Shown here: one piece after another, positions 6,948 to 13,310 of the stretch
How the letters are laid out: the number at the start of each line of letters is the position of its first letter
How positions within the stretch are numbered: the stretch's first letter is position 1
NCBI GenBank assembly: GCA_964586175.1
Contig: CAZPGL010000047.1
Location: 1 to 14,096, forward strand
Source of the DNA: CAZPGL01 sp964586175
GTDB lineage: Bacteria > Actinomycetota > Acidimicrobiia > Acidimicrobiales > MedAcidi-G1
Length of the DNA stretch: 14,096 bases
Direction: 5' to 3'
Position numbers and translations under genes: made by a program
The notes under the pieces: generated by a model
Told to the model about the DNA's origin: nothing
Seen by the model: the letters and a program-made list of their open reading frames with translations, nothing else
The model's database searches: none

Positions 6948-7022
6948 TGGCGCCCCTGACAGGACTCGAACCTGTGCACACGGCTCCGGAGGCCGATGCT
7001 CTATCCGCTGAGCTACAGGGGC
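6948..7022 (-). tRNA. tRNA-Arg (anticodon CCG), CCA encoded
   Basis: On the minus strand the sequence folds as a cloverleaf. The acceptor stem is GCCCCTG with CAGGGGC, the D-stem GCTC/GAGC, the anticodon loop CTCCGGA (anticodon CCG at 6989-6987) and the T-arm ACAGG-TTCGAGT-CCTGT. The discriminator is G and the CCA end is encoded (TGG at 6948-6950 on the plus strand). It reads CGG arginine codons, common in this GC-rich genome. The first anticodon-stem pair (27-43) is a T-T mismatch, or the stem is four pairs with a five-base variable loop. Confidence 0.95.
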
Positions 7023-7033
7023 TGGAACGGGTC

Positions 7034-7039
7034 AGGCTA
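7034..7039 (-). promoter_or_regulatory. -10 element TAGCCT of tRNA-Arg
   Basis: TAGCCT (7039-7034, minus strand) lies eleven bases upstream of the first tRNA base, a suitable place for initiation a few bases before the mature 5' end. No convincing -35 box is seen in the GC-rich sequence upstream, which is the 3' end of the ROK gene. Confidence 0.4.
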
Positions 7040-7042
7040 GCG

Positions 7043-7063
7043 GGCCGGGCCGTCAGCCCGGCC
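7043..7063 (-). terminator. Stem-loop with the ROK stop codon in its loop
   Basis: On the minus strand GGCCGGGC pairs perfectly with GCCCGGCC around loop TGACG, and that TGA is the ROK stop codon (7055-7053). No U-tract follows, so a terminator role is uncertain. The hairpin ends only four bases before the tRNA -10 box. Confidence 0.4.
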
Positions 7064-7991
7064 GGTCGGCGGCCAGCAGCGCGGCCCCCAGCGCACCGGC
7101 GTCGGGGCCCAGCTCGGCGAGGCGGATCTCGACGGCCGGCCGGTGGTCGGCGGCCCGGAGCAGGCGGCCCAGCCAGCGGTCGGTGCCGGCCCGCAGCGGC
7201 TCGCCGATGTCGGCCAGCCCGCCGCCCAGCACGACGAGGGACAGGTCCAGCAACTCGACCAGGTTGGCCACCCCCCGGGCCACCTCCCGGCAGAAGTCGT
7301 CGAGGATGGCCAGCGCGTCGGGATCGCCGTCGTGGAGTGCCTCGGTGACGTGGTGCCCGGTCACCGCCTCCACCGACCCGGCAGCAGCCACACTGGCGGC
7401 GAACCGGCCGTCGGCCGCCGCCTGGCGGGCCATGCGCCCCAGGGCGTTGCCGGAGGCAAAGTACTCCCACGGCCCGGGCTGGCCGGTGAGGTGGGTGGGT
7501 CCGTGGGCGTCGACCACCATGTGGCCGGCCTCGCCGGCGAACCCGTGGGCACCGGTGATCAAGCGGCCATCGACCACCAGGCCGGCGCCGATGCCGGTAC
7601 CCAGGGCGACGAAGGCGAAGTGGTCGTGGCCCCGGCCGGCCCCGAGGCGGGCCTCGGCCCACGCCCCGGTGGTGGCGTCGTTACCGCATGCCACCGGAAC
7701 GCCCACGGCGGCAGCCAGGGCCGGTCCGACGGCGAACTCGACCAGTCCGGGCAGGTTGGGGGAGTGGCGCACCGTGCCGTCGTCGGTGATCAGCCCGGCG
7801 ATGCCCAAGCCAACGGCATCGGCCTCGCCGTGGGTGGCCCGCAGGTCGCCGATCAGCCCGGACAGGGTGGCGACCAGCGTCGGGCCGTCGCCGGCACTGG
7901 AAGCGTCGGCCCGCCCGAGCACCCGGTGGTCGACCGGGTCGACGGCCAGGGCCCGGGCGTAGGTACCCCCGACGTCCAGACCGATGTTCAT
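7053..7991 (-). CDS. ROK-family sugar kinase lacking the zinc cysteines
   Basis: This 312-residue protein has the actin-like ATPase fold of ROK proteins (glucokinases, N-acetyl sugar kinases). Seen: LDVGGT (5-10, phosphate-1 loop); CGNDATTGAWAEARLGAG with Asp105 as catalytic base; VALGTGIGAGLVVDGRLITG (phosphate-2); and FAGEAGHMVVD with Glu154 and His157. It has no N-terminal helix-turn-helix, so it is a kinase rather than a repressor. The expected CxCGxxGCxE zinc motif is present only as HLTGQPGPWE (167-176), with the three cysteines replaced by His167, Thr169 and Pro174. The sugar specificity is not determinable. TAGCCT seven bases before the ATG gives it its own leaderless promoter, separate from the phn operon upstream on the same strand. 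Confidence 0.92.
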   Translation of the reverse strand: MNIGLDVGGTYARALAVDPVDHRVLGRADASSAGDGPTLVATLSGLIGDLRATHGEADAVGLGIAGLITDDGTVRHSPNLPGLVEFAVGPALAAAVGVPVACGNDATTGAWAEARLGAGRGHDHFAFVALGTGIGAGLVVDGRLITGAHGFAGEAGHMVVDAHGPTHLTGQPGPWEYFASGNALGRMARQAAADGRFAASVAAAGSVEAVTGHHVTEALHDGDPDALAILDDFCREVARGVANLVELLDLSLVVLGGGLADIGEPLRAGTDRWLGRLLRAADHRPAVEIRLAELGPDAGALGAALLAADRPG

Positions 7992-7998
7992 GTCGTGC

Positions 7999-8004
7999 AG
8001 GCTA
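7999..8004 (-). promoter_or_regulatory. -10 element TAGCCT of the ROK kinase gene
   Basis: TAGCCT (8004-7999, minus strand) is followed by seven bases and the ATG at 7991, with no Shine-Dalgarno. Sequence and spacing are the same as for the lipoprotein promoter at 5325. Confidence 0.5.
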
Positions 8005-8016
8005 CGTGGCGCCCGA

Positions 8017-8871
8017 TCAGCCCCTGATGCCCAGCAGGGCGAACGCCGCTTCGGTGGAGCGCCGGGTGCTCGACGCGCCCCCGATGATGCGGCGCCGTAC
8101 CGCCCCGGACACGGTGTCGATGGTCAACACCATGGCGATGGTCACCGCCAACACCGCCCCGACCGCCGGGAAGTTCCGGAAGATCAACTGGGACACCAAC
8201 TCGGCACCCACCCCGCCGGCCCCGATCATGCCCAGCACCGCCGACGCCCGCACGTTGATCTCGAAGCGGAACAGCCAGTACGAGGTGATCACCGGCATGA
8301 CTTGGGGGAGCACCCCCCAGCGCATTCGCCCGACCCACCGGCCCCCGCAGGACTCGACGGCCTCGACCGGCCCGTAGTCGATGCTCTCGATCGACTCGCA
8401 TGCCCATTTACCCAAGGTGCCCACCGAGTGGATGCCGATGGCCAGCGCACCGGCCCAGGGCCCCAGGCCGGTCACCGGAATCAGGATGACGGCGAGGATC
8501 AACTCGGGGACCGCTCGGATGGCGTTGAAAAGTTGCCGTACCGGCAACCGCACCCACCCTGGGCTCACGTTGTCGGCGGCGAGGAACGCCAGGGGCAGCG
8601 AGACCACCGCCCCGATCACGGTGCCGATCCAGGCGATGTGCACCGACTCGAAGACCTTGCCGAACACCCCCCGGTCGGAGGCTTCGTCGAACGCCGGTGG
8701 GAACATCCGCCGGACGATGTTCCAGGCGTCGGCCGGCGCACCCAGCAGCCGTTCGAGGGTGATGTCGAGCCCCGACAGCGACCAGATGACCGCGACGCCC
8801 GCGAGACCGACGAGCAGCCACCGCCGTCGGGCGGTGGGCGGGCGGGTCGGCCGCTCGACGGTGGCGGTCAC
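8017..8871 (-). CDS. phnE: Phosphonate/phosphite-type ABC transporter permease (second PhnE)
   Basis: This 284-residue integral membrane permease forms one half of the import channel. Its GTG start lies four bases after the stop of the first permease gene. Hydrophobic segments include RRWLLVGLAGVAVIWSLSGL near the N terminus, HIAWIGTVIGAVVSLPLAFLA, FNAIRAVPELILAVILIPVTGL and FPAVGAVLAVTIAMVLTIDT. The EAA-type cytoplasmic loop that docks on the ATPase is EAVESCGGRWVGRMRWGVLP, followed by the PhnE-typical FEINVRASAVLGMIGAGGVG. The 28-residue C-terminal tail after the last membrane segment is Arg-rich at its start. It is the last gene of the phnD-C-E-E operon. A small 5-bp hairpin (8016-8028) spans its stop codon. 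Family assignment is firm; the exact phosphorus compound carried is not. Confidence 0.92.
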   Translation of the reverse strand: MTATVERPTRPPTARRRWLLVGLAGVAVIWSLSGLDITLERLLGAPADAWNIVRRMFPPAFDEASDRGVFGKVFESVHIAWIGTVIGAVVSLPLAFLAADNVSPGWVRLPVRQLFNAIRAVPELILAVILIPVTGLGPWAGALAIGIHSVGTLGKWACESIESIDYGPVEAVESCGGRWVGRMRWGVLPQVMPVITSYWLFRFEINVRASAVLGMIGAGGVGAELVSQLIFRNFPAVGAVLAVTIAMVLTIDTVSGAVRRRIIGGASSTRRSTEAAFALLGIRG

Positions 8872-8875
8872 GTGG

Positions 8876-9676
8876 TCACACCAGCCGCCTGCGGATGACC
8901 ACGCTGACCTGCTCGATGATCAACACGATGGCGAAGATGATGAGGAGGATGCCGAGCACCCGGTCGAAGCGGAAGTACTGCCGTTGTGCTTCGACGACCC
9001 GCCCGACGCCGCCGGCGCCGACGAGCCCCAGCACGACGGAGGCTCGGATGTTCAGCTCGAACACGTAGAGGGCGTAGGCGACGTAGGCGGGAAGCACGGT
9101 GGGGAGGACCCCGGTGCGGACCGCTGGGCCGTGGCGGCCACCGGCCGCTCGGGCCGCTTCGAGCGGCCGGGGATCGGCGCCGTCGATGGTCTCGGAGAAC
9201 AGCTTGACCATGACCCCCAGCGAGAAGACCGACAGGGCCCACGAGCCGGCGAAGGCCCCGATGCCGATGGCGGTCACCAGCAGCTTGGCCCAGAACAGGT
9301 CGGGGACGGCCCGCACCACGTTCATCACCGATCGGCTGACCACATGGGTCACCCGGTTCGGCGTCGTCAGCGACGACATGGCGAACGAGATGGGCAGGGC
9401 CAGGCTGCACCCGATGAGCGTCGACACGATGGCGATCTGGAACGTCTCGATGAGCGGGTCGATGACGTTGTGGCGGTCGAAGACCCAGTCCCACGGGATC
9501 GGCCAGAACTTCTCCCACAGCGGGTTCGTCCAGACCTCCCAGAACGTCGACGGGGCGAACCCCACCTGCCGGGCGGCGTACAGGCTGTAGGCCGCGACCA
9601 GGGCGGCCACGACGAGCGTCCACGGCCGGCGTGGCGGTCGTACGGGTCGTGCAGCCGGTGCGACCGGTTCGGTCAT
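8876..9676 (-). CDS. phnE: Phosphonate/phosphite-type ABC transporter permease (first PhnE)
   Basis: This 266-residue permease is the other half of the channel. The ATG at 9676 is chosen because it overlaps the phnC stop (ATGA, 9673-9676) and gives a normal PhnE length; the frame stays open back to 10153 inside phnC but reads as Gly/Arg-rich shadow there. It has an Arg/Pro-rich N-terminal tail, then PWTLVVAALVAAYSLYAARQ (first membrane segment), a periplasmic stretch rich in Trp (WEVWTNPLWEKFWPIPWDWV) and further membrane helices. The ATPase-docking loop is EAARAAGGRHGPAVRTGVLP, followed by FELNIRASVVLGLVGAGGVG. It differs enough from the second PhnE (8017-8871) that they are old paralogues, probably forming a heterodimeric channel. 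Confidence 0.92.
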   Translation of the reverse strand: MTEPVAPAARPVRPPRRPWTLVVAALVAAYSLYAARQVGFAPSTFWEVWTNPLWEKFWPIPWDWVFDRHNVIDPLIETFQIAIVSTLIGCSLALPISFAMSSLTTPNRVTHVVSRSVMNVVRAVPDLFWAKLLVTAIGIGAFAGSWALSVFSLGVMVKLFSETIDGADPRPLEAARAAGGRHGPAVRTGVLPTVLPAYVAYALYVFELNIRASVVLGLVGAGGVGRVVEAQRQYFRFDRVLGILLIIFAIVLIIEQVSVVIRRRLV

Positions 9677-10503
9677 GTCGGCTCGTTCTGAGCCGGCTGG
9701 TCCTGTGCCGGTTCGGCCGGCTCGCCCTGGGTCGGCTCGTCGATGGCGAGCAGGTCGTCGTCGGTGATGGCCCGGCCGTAGATCTGGCGGAAGGTGGCGT
9801 CGTCGACATCGGCGATGTCGCCGTCGTACACCAGCTCGCCTTCCCGAAGGCCGATCAGCCGGCGTCCGTACTCCTGGGCCAGATCGAGGAAGTGCAGGTT
9901 GACCAGGGTCGTGATGCCGAGGTCCTGGTTGATGCGCTGGAGGTCGGCCATCACCTGGCGGCTGGTCACCGGGTCGAGGGCGGCGACCGGCTCGTCGGCC
10001 AGCATCACCGACGGATTCTGAGCCAGGGCGCGGGCGATGCCCACCCGCTGCTGCTGGCCCCCGGACAGGTTGGACGCCCGGACGTATGCCTTCTCGACGA
10101 TGCCCACCCGTTCGAGGGCCTGCAGCGCCGCCTCGCGGTCTTCGGCGGGCCACAGGCCGAGGGTGGATCTCCAGGCCGGCACCGAGGCGAGACGGCCCAT
10201 CAGCACGTTGTTCAACACGGTGGTCCGGTCAACCAGGTTGAAGGTCTGGAAGATCATGCCGATCCGGGCCCGGGCCTGGCGCAGGGTGGCCGGTGCGGCG
10301 CCGACGACCTCGACGCCGTCCACGGTGATCGAACCGGTGGTGGCAGGGACCAGACCGTTGAGGGCGCGCAGCAGAGTCGACTTTCCGGCTCCCGACAACC
10401 CGACGATGACGACGAACTCGCCGTCGTCGATCGTCAGGTCGAGGCCGCGCAGGGCCTTGACGCCACCCCGGTAGGTGACCGAGACGTCCTCGAAGCGGAT
10501 CAT
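9673..10503 (-). CDS. phnC: Phosphonate/phosphite-type ABC transporter ATPase
   Basis: This 276-residue nucleotide-binding subunit powers import. All ABC motifs are present: Walker A GLSGAGKST (35-43), Q-loop Gln86 in IFQTFNLVDR, signature LSGGQQQR (146-153), Walker B VMLADEP with Asp170 and Glu171, and switch His204 in TTLVNLHFLDLA. The IFQTFNLVDRTTVLNNVLMG block is characteristic of PhnC. After the family end (FRQIYGRAI) there is an extra tail of about 30 residues rich in Glu, Pro and Gln with loose EPxQ/PAQ repeats, whose last codons overlap the first permease start. The gap to phnD is 39 bases with no evident hairpin, so co-transcription with phnD is likely. Confidence 0.95.
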   Translation of the reverse strand: MIRFEDVSVTYRGGVKALRGLDLTIDDGEFVVIVGLSGAGKSTLLRALNGLVPATTGSITVDGVEVVGAAPATLRQARARIGMIFQTFNLVDRTTVLNNVLMGRLASVPAWRSTLGLWPAEDREAALQALERVGIVEKAYVRASNLSGGQQQRVGIARALAQNPSVMLADEPVAALDPVTSRQVMADLQRINQDLGITTLVNLHFLDLAQEYGRRLIGLREGELVYDGDIADVDDATFRQIYGRAITDDDLLAIDEPTQGEPAEPAQDQPAQNEPT

Positions 10504-10542
10504 GACCCGGCCGGTCCTCTGGGGTGGCGGCGGGGCTGTCGG

Positions 10543-11607
10543 TCAGCCGAGAGGCTCGGAGATGCCGAGGGCCTCAGCGGCGGAGCGGACGATGTCGAAG
10601 TCGGATTCGACGGCACGACGGATGTCGGTCCAGCCGTAGATCGAGTCGAACATGAGCTCGCCTTCCTCGGTGGCCAGGTAGGCGTCGATGGCGTCGTAGA
10701 TGGCGGTCTTCAGCTCATCGGGCAGGTCCGAACTCACGGCGACGACGTCGTTGGGGATCTCGGCGGTGATGTTGAACACGATCACCTTCTCACCGACGTC
10801 GGTGGACTCTTTGCGCAATGACCGTCGAGCGTCGTCGTAGGACAGACCGACGTCGGCGTCACCGTTGTAGACGGCGATGATCGAGGCGTCGTGGCCCCCG
10901 GTGAACACCGGGTTGATGCCCGTGGTCGGGTCGATGCCGGCGTCGATGAGCTGTAGGGCCGGGAACAGGTAACCGGACGTCGAGCTCTCACCGGTGAACG
11001 CGACGGTCTTGCCGGCGATCGCCGACAGGGGAGCCGTGCACGACGAACCGGGTGACACCTCGCCGGCGTCGACCGTTTCGCCGAGCGCCTTGCCGTCGTC
11101 GCCGAAGTACACGCCGACCTGGAGGGCGACCGCGTCGAGGGCCCCGACCTGGACCACGCCGTCGGCACCGTTCTCGAGTGCGGTGGCCGGCTCGGGTGCG
11201 GCGTCGCAGATGCTGGCGTCGTTGGTGAACCACTGGCCGTGGTAGGTGGCCGCGCCGTAGCGGATCGACTGGATGAGCGGTTCGATGTTGCCGAACTGGT
11301 CCTTGGCCAGCGTGTACCCGAACGGCCCGAAGGCGCCGAGGTCGGCGTTCCCGGTGCCCATCGCGGTCACCAGACCCGTGTAGTCGGTGGTGACGATGCC
11401 CTCGACCTCAATGCCGAGCGCCTCCTCCAGTACGTCGATGAACGGCTGGATGTCGTCCTGGAGGGTCTCTTGTTCCTGGCTGGGGACGAAGCCGAAGGTG
11501 ATCTTGTCCGGCCAGGCGTTCGGGTCGTCGTCGCTCCCGCAGGCCGCGGTCACCAAGATGACAGCGAGGATGGCGGTGAGCAGTCGAGTGAGGCGTGATC
11601 GTTGCAT
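10543..11607 (-). CDS. phnD: Phosphonate/phosphite-type ABC transporter substrate-binding lipoprotein
   Basis: This membrane-anchored binding protein delivers substrate to the PhnE channel. It has 354 residues from the ATG at 11607, supported by GAGGAA shortly upstream and by the signal peptide; a GTG at 11646 would overlap the likely -10 box. The leader RSRLTRLLTAILAVILVTAAC gives lipid-modified Cys23. Family motifs: FGFVPSQEQETLQDDIQPFI, TDYTGLVTAMGTGNADLGAFGPFGY, and GESSTSGYLFPALQL (206-220), which contains the Ser/Thr ligand loop of PhnD-like proteins. Between TYHGQWFTND and the TVAFTG strand is a longer than usual stretch holding Cys134 and Cys190, possibly a disulfide-closed insert. 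Substrate could be phosphonate, phosphite, hypophosphite or phosphate; no catabolic gene nearby decides this. Confidence 0.94.
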   Translation of the reverse strand: MQRSRLTRLLTAILAVILVTAACGSDDDPNAWPDKITFGFVPSQEQETLQDDIQPFIDVLEEALGIEVEGIVTTDYTGLVTAMGTGNADLGAFGPFGYTLAKDQFGNIEPLIQSIRYGAATYHGQWFTNDASICDAAPEPATALENGADGVVQVGALDAVALQVGVYFGDDGKALGETVDAGEVSPGSSCTAPLSAIAGKTVAFTGESSTSGYLFPALQLIDAGIDPTTGINPVFTGGHDASIIAVYNGDADVGLSYDDARRSLRKESTDVGEKVIVFNITAEIPNDVVAVSSDLPDELKTAIYDAIDAYLATEEGELMFDSIYGWTDIRRAVESDFDIVRSAAEALGISEPLG

Positions 11608-11642
11608 GGCTGTTCCTCGGGACGGTGAATGTTCCAGCGCCG

Positions 11643-11648
11643 ACACTA
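11643..11648 (-). promoter_or_regulatory. Candidate -10 element TAGTGT of the phn operon
   Basis: TAGTGT (11648-11643, minus strand) lies 35 bases upstream of the phnD ATG, leaving room for a short leader carrying the GAGGAA ribosome site. It differs from the leaderless arrangement of most other promoters here. No -35 box or PHO-box repeat is recognisable in the 107-bp divergent region. Confidence 0.35.
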
Positions 11649-11699
11649 GCCAGCGTTCGCGGAGTCGTCTGCGGTGGGACCTTTGCCGGCTGGTCGTCG

Positions 11700-11705
11700 T
11701 ACCCT
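11700..11705 (+). promoter_or_regulatory. -10 element TACCCT of the EamA permease gene
   Basis: TACCCT ends nine bases before the ATG at 11715, with no Shine-Dalgarno, and is identical to the plus-strand box at 4635. The spacing fits a leaderless mRNA. Confidence 0.45.
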
Positions 11706-11714
11706 GACCCGACC

Positions 11715-12626
11715 ATGAGCGACCTTCAGCCGCATACGGGCTTCGGCTTCGGCTCCCGCGGGCGGTTGGCCGCCATCACCGCGATGTGTTGCTGGTCGGC
11801 GGGCAACGTCATCGTGGCCTCGTCGGACATGCCGGGCCTGCAGATCGCCTTCTGGCGATTGCTGTTGGGCGGCGTCACCTACGGGCTGGTGTTCTTCGGG
11901 ACGGGTCGTCGGCTGCACTGGGCGACCGTTCGTCTGGTGTTCCTGCCCGCCGTCGTCATCGGGTTGGAGATCGGCACGTTCTTCACCGCCCTGCGCAACA
12001 CCACCGTGGCCAATGCCACCATCATCGGCGCCCTCCAGCCCATCGTCCTGTTGGCGGTGGCGTCACGCCGGTTCCAGGAGTCGGTCACCCGGTTGTTGTT
12101 CGGGGCCTCGCTGATCGCCGTGGGCGGGGTGGCCGTCGCCGTGCTCGGTTCGTCCGACGAGGTGGCGTGGAGTCCCCGGGGCGACTTGTTGGCCTTCCTG
12201 TCGATGTTCCTGTTCTCTGCCTACTTCGTCACCGTCAAGAACGTCCGGGGCCGGGTCGACACGTTCACCTTGCAGACCGTGTCGATGGCGATCGGAGCCA
12301 TGGTGGTGTTCCCGATGGCTGCCGTCGACGCCGGGACCCTCGCCGTCCCGGTGCCGTCGTGGGCCGAATGGAGGCTGGTCCTCCTGCTGCTGGCCATCCC
12401 GGGGACCGGGCATGTCCTCATGAACTGGGCCCATCTGCACGTTTCGCTCAGCCTCACCGGCATGCTCACCCTGGCCATCCCCGTAGTGTCGGCCGGTGGA
12501 GCCTGGCTGGCGATCGACGAGCCCATCACGGCGGTGCAGGTGCTCGGCATGACGGTCGTCGTGGTCGTGTTGGCGTTCGTCGTGCGCCGCGACGTCGCCC
12601 TCCGGGCTCCGATGGGCAGACGTTGA
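11715..12626 (+). CDS. EamA/DMT-family permease
   Basis: This 303-residue membrane protein of the drug/metabolite transporter superfamily has the usual two EamA repeats of about five helices each. The first repeat runs from RLAAITAMCCWSAGNVIVAS through FWRLLLGGVTYGLVFFGTG, AVVIGLEIGTFFTALRNTTV and IGALQPIVLLAVASRRFQES to LIAVGGVAVAVLGSSD. The second starts at GDLLAFLSMFLFSAYFVTVK and continues to TGMLTLAIPVVSAGGAWLAI and MTVVVVVLAFVVRRDV. The ATG at 11715 is preferred over upstream openings because it follows the TACCCT box and begins just before the first helix. It diverges from the phn operon, which may only reflect shared intergenic space. The exported or imported metabolite cannot be predicted from the sequence. 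Confidence 0.9.
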   Translation: MSDLQPHTGFGFGSRGRLAAITAMCCWSAGNVIVASSDMPGLQIAFWRLLLGGVTYGLVFFGTGRRLHWATVRLVFLPAVVIGLEIGTFFTALRNTTVANATIIGALQPIVLLAVASRRFQESVTRLLFGASLIAVGGVAVAVLGSSDEVAWSPRGDLLAFLSMFLFSAYFVTVKNVRGRVDTFTLQTVSMAIGAMVVFPMAAVDAGTLAVPVPSWAEWRLVLLLLAIPGTGHVLMNWAHLHVSLSLTGMLTLAIPVVSAGGAWLAIDEPITAVQVLGMTVVVVVLAFVVRRDVALRAPMGRR

Positions 12627-12628
12627 GT

Positions 12629-12644
12629 CCACCGTTTACAGTGG
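12629..12644 (+). promoter_or_regulatory. Near-palindrome overlapping a TACAGT -10 box
   Basis: CCACCGTTTACAGTGG is a 16-bp inverted repeat with one mismatched pair (arms CCACCGT and ACAGTGG). It starts three bases after the EamA stop. TACAGT (12637-12642) inside it could be the -10 box of the two-gene unit starting at 12681. It could be an operator, or only a weak hairpin at the end of the EamA message. Confidence 0.3.
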
Positions 12645-12680
12645 CCGGGAGACACGCACACTGAGATCCGAGGAGGAGCA

Positions 12681-12977
12681 ATGAGCGTCGACGGCACGTG
12701 GAACGTGACCATGCAGACCCCGATGGGGGCCCAGGCCGGCACCCTGACCCTGGCCAGTGACGGCGGGACACTCACCGGGACCATGTCCGGCCCCCAGGGC
12801 TCGTTGGACCTCGAGGAGGGCACGGTTGACGGAAACACCGCCTCATGGGTGGTCAACATGACGTCGCCCATGCCGATCAAGGTCGAAGCCTCGGCCGCTG
12901 TCGACGGCGACACCATCACCGGTGAAGCCAAGTTGGGTGCGTTCGGCGTGGCCCCATTCGAGGGGACCCGAGTCTGA
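12681..12977 (+). CDS. Small beta-rich cytoplasmic protein, function unknown
   Basis: This 98-residue protein has a strong AGGAGG (12671-12676) four bases before its ATG, the best ribosome site in the region. The sequence is a series of short alternating strands: SVDGTWNVTMQTPMGAQAGT, LTLASDGGTLTGTMSGPQGS, EGTVDGNTASWVVNMTSP and AAVDGDTITGEAKLGAFGVA, ending FEGTRV. The repeated pattern of dGxxhtG and vdGdxxxGe turns suggests a small beta-barrel or lipocalin-like meander. No signal peptide, cysteine or catalytic motif is visible. Similar small proteins of unknown role occur in several bacterial groups, but I cannot name the family. It overlaps the following YbjQ-type gene by one base (TGATG), so both are made together. 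Confidence 0.85.
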   Translation: MSVDGTWNVTMQTPMGAQAGTLTLASDGGTLTGTMSGPQGSLDLEEGTVDGNTASWVVNMTSPMPIKVEASAAVDGDTITGEAKLGAFGVAPFEGTRV

Positions 12978-13297
12978 TGGACGTCACCACCACCGACGGA
13001 GTGCCGGGCCGGCGCATTACCGCAGTGCGGGGCGTGGCCATGGGCTCGACCGTGCGATCCAAGAACGTCGGCAAGGACATCGGTGCCGGACTCAAGTCGC
13101 TGGTCGGCGGCGAGTTGAAGAGTTATTCCGACATGCTCATCGACGCCCGCACCCAGGCCCTGGCCCGCATGGAGGAGCACGCCGCCGAGCTGGGCGGCGA
13201 CGCCGTGGTGAACCTGCGCATCACCACGTCGCAGGTGGCCGGCGGGGCGGCCGAGATCCTTGCCTACGGCACCGCGGTGACCACCGAACCGGCCTGA
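12977..13297 (+). CDS. YbjQ/UPF0145 family protein
   Basis: This 106-residue protein belongs to the UPF0145 (YbjQ) family of small, probably oligomeric, proteins of unknown function. Seen: VPGRRITAVRGVAMGSTVRS at the N terminus; NVGKDIGAGLKSLVGGELKS, the hallmark glycine-rich region; YSDMLIDARTQALARMEEHA, the conserved helix; then ELGGDAVVNLRI and EILAYGTAVTT. Length and motif order agree with YbjQ. The ATG overlaps the TGA of the preceding gene by one base, so translational coupling is expected. The stop codon TGA lies in the loop of a perfect 8-bp hairpin (13286-13305). Family members have been linked to metal or stress phenotypes only loosely, so no function is claimed. Confidence 0.92.
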   Translation: MDVTTTDGVPGRRITAVRGVAMGSTVRSKNVGKDIGAGLKSLVGGELKSYSDMLIDARTQALARMEEHAAELGGDAVVNLRITTSQVAGGAAEILAYGTAVTTEPA

Positions 13298-13305
13298 GCC
13301 GGTTC
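13286..13305 (+). terminator. Stem-loop with the YbjQ stop codon in its loop
   Basis: GAACCGGC (13286-13293) pairs perfectly with GCCGGTTC (13298-13305) around loop CTGA, which contains the TGA stop at 13295-13297. There is no U-tract. It may stabilise the 3' end or help termination. Confidence 0.4.
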
Positions 13306-13310
13306 AGCTG

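Noticed and set aside
5636..6979. A 447-codon minus-strand open frame longer than the FrhB-type gene
   Set aside because: It is out of frame with the FrhB-type gene, which has all its cysteine motifs; the longer frame also runs into the tRNA and is Arg/Gly/His-rich.
9677..10153. A longer first PhnE starting at 10153
   Set aside because: The extension lies inside phnC and has shadow composition; ATG at 9676 overlaps the phnC stop and gives the normal permease length.
11608..11714. PHO box or other phosphate-regulon operator between phnD and the EamA gene
   Set aside because: I saw no direct repeats with the spacing of a PhoP/PhoB box.
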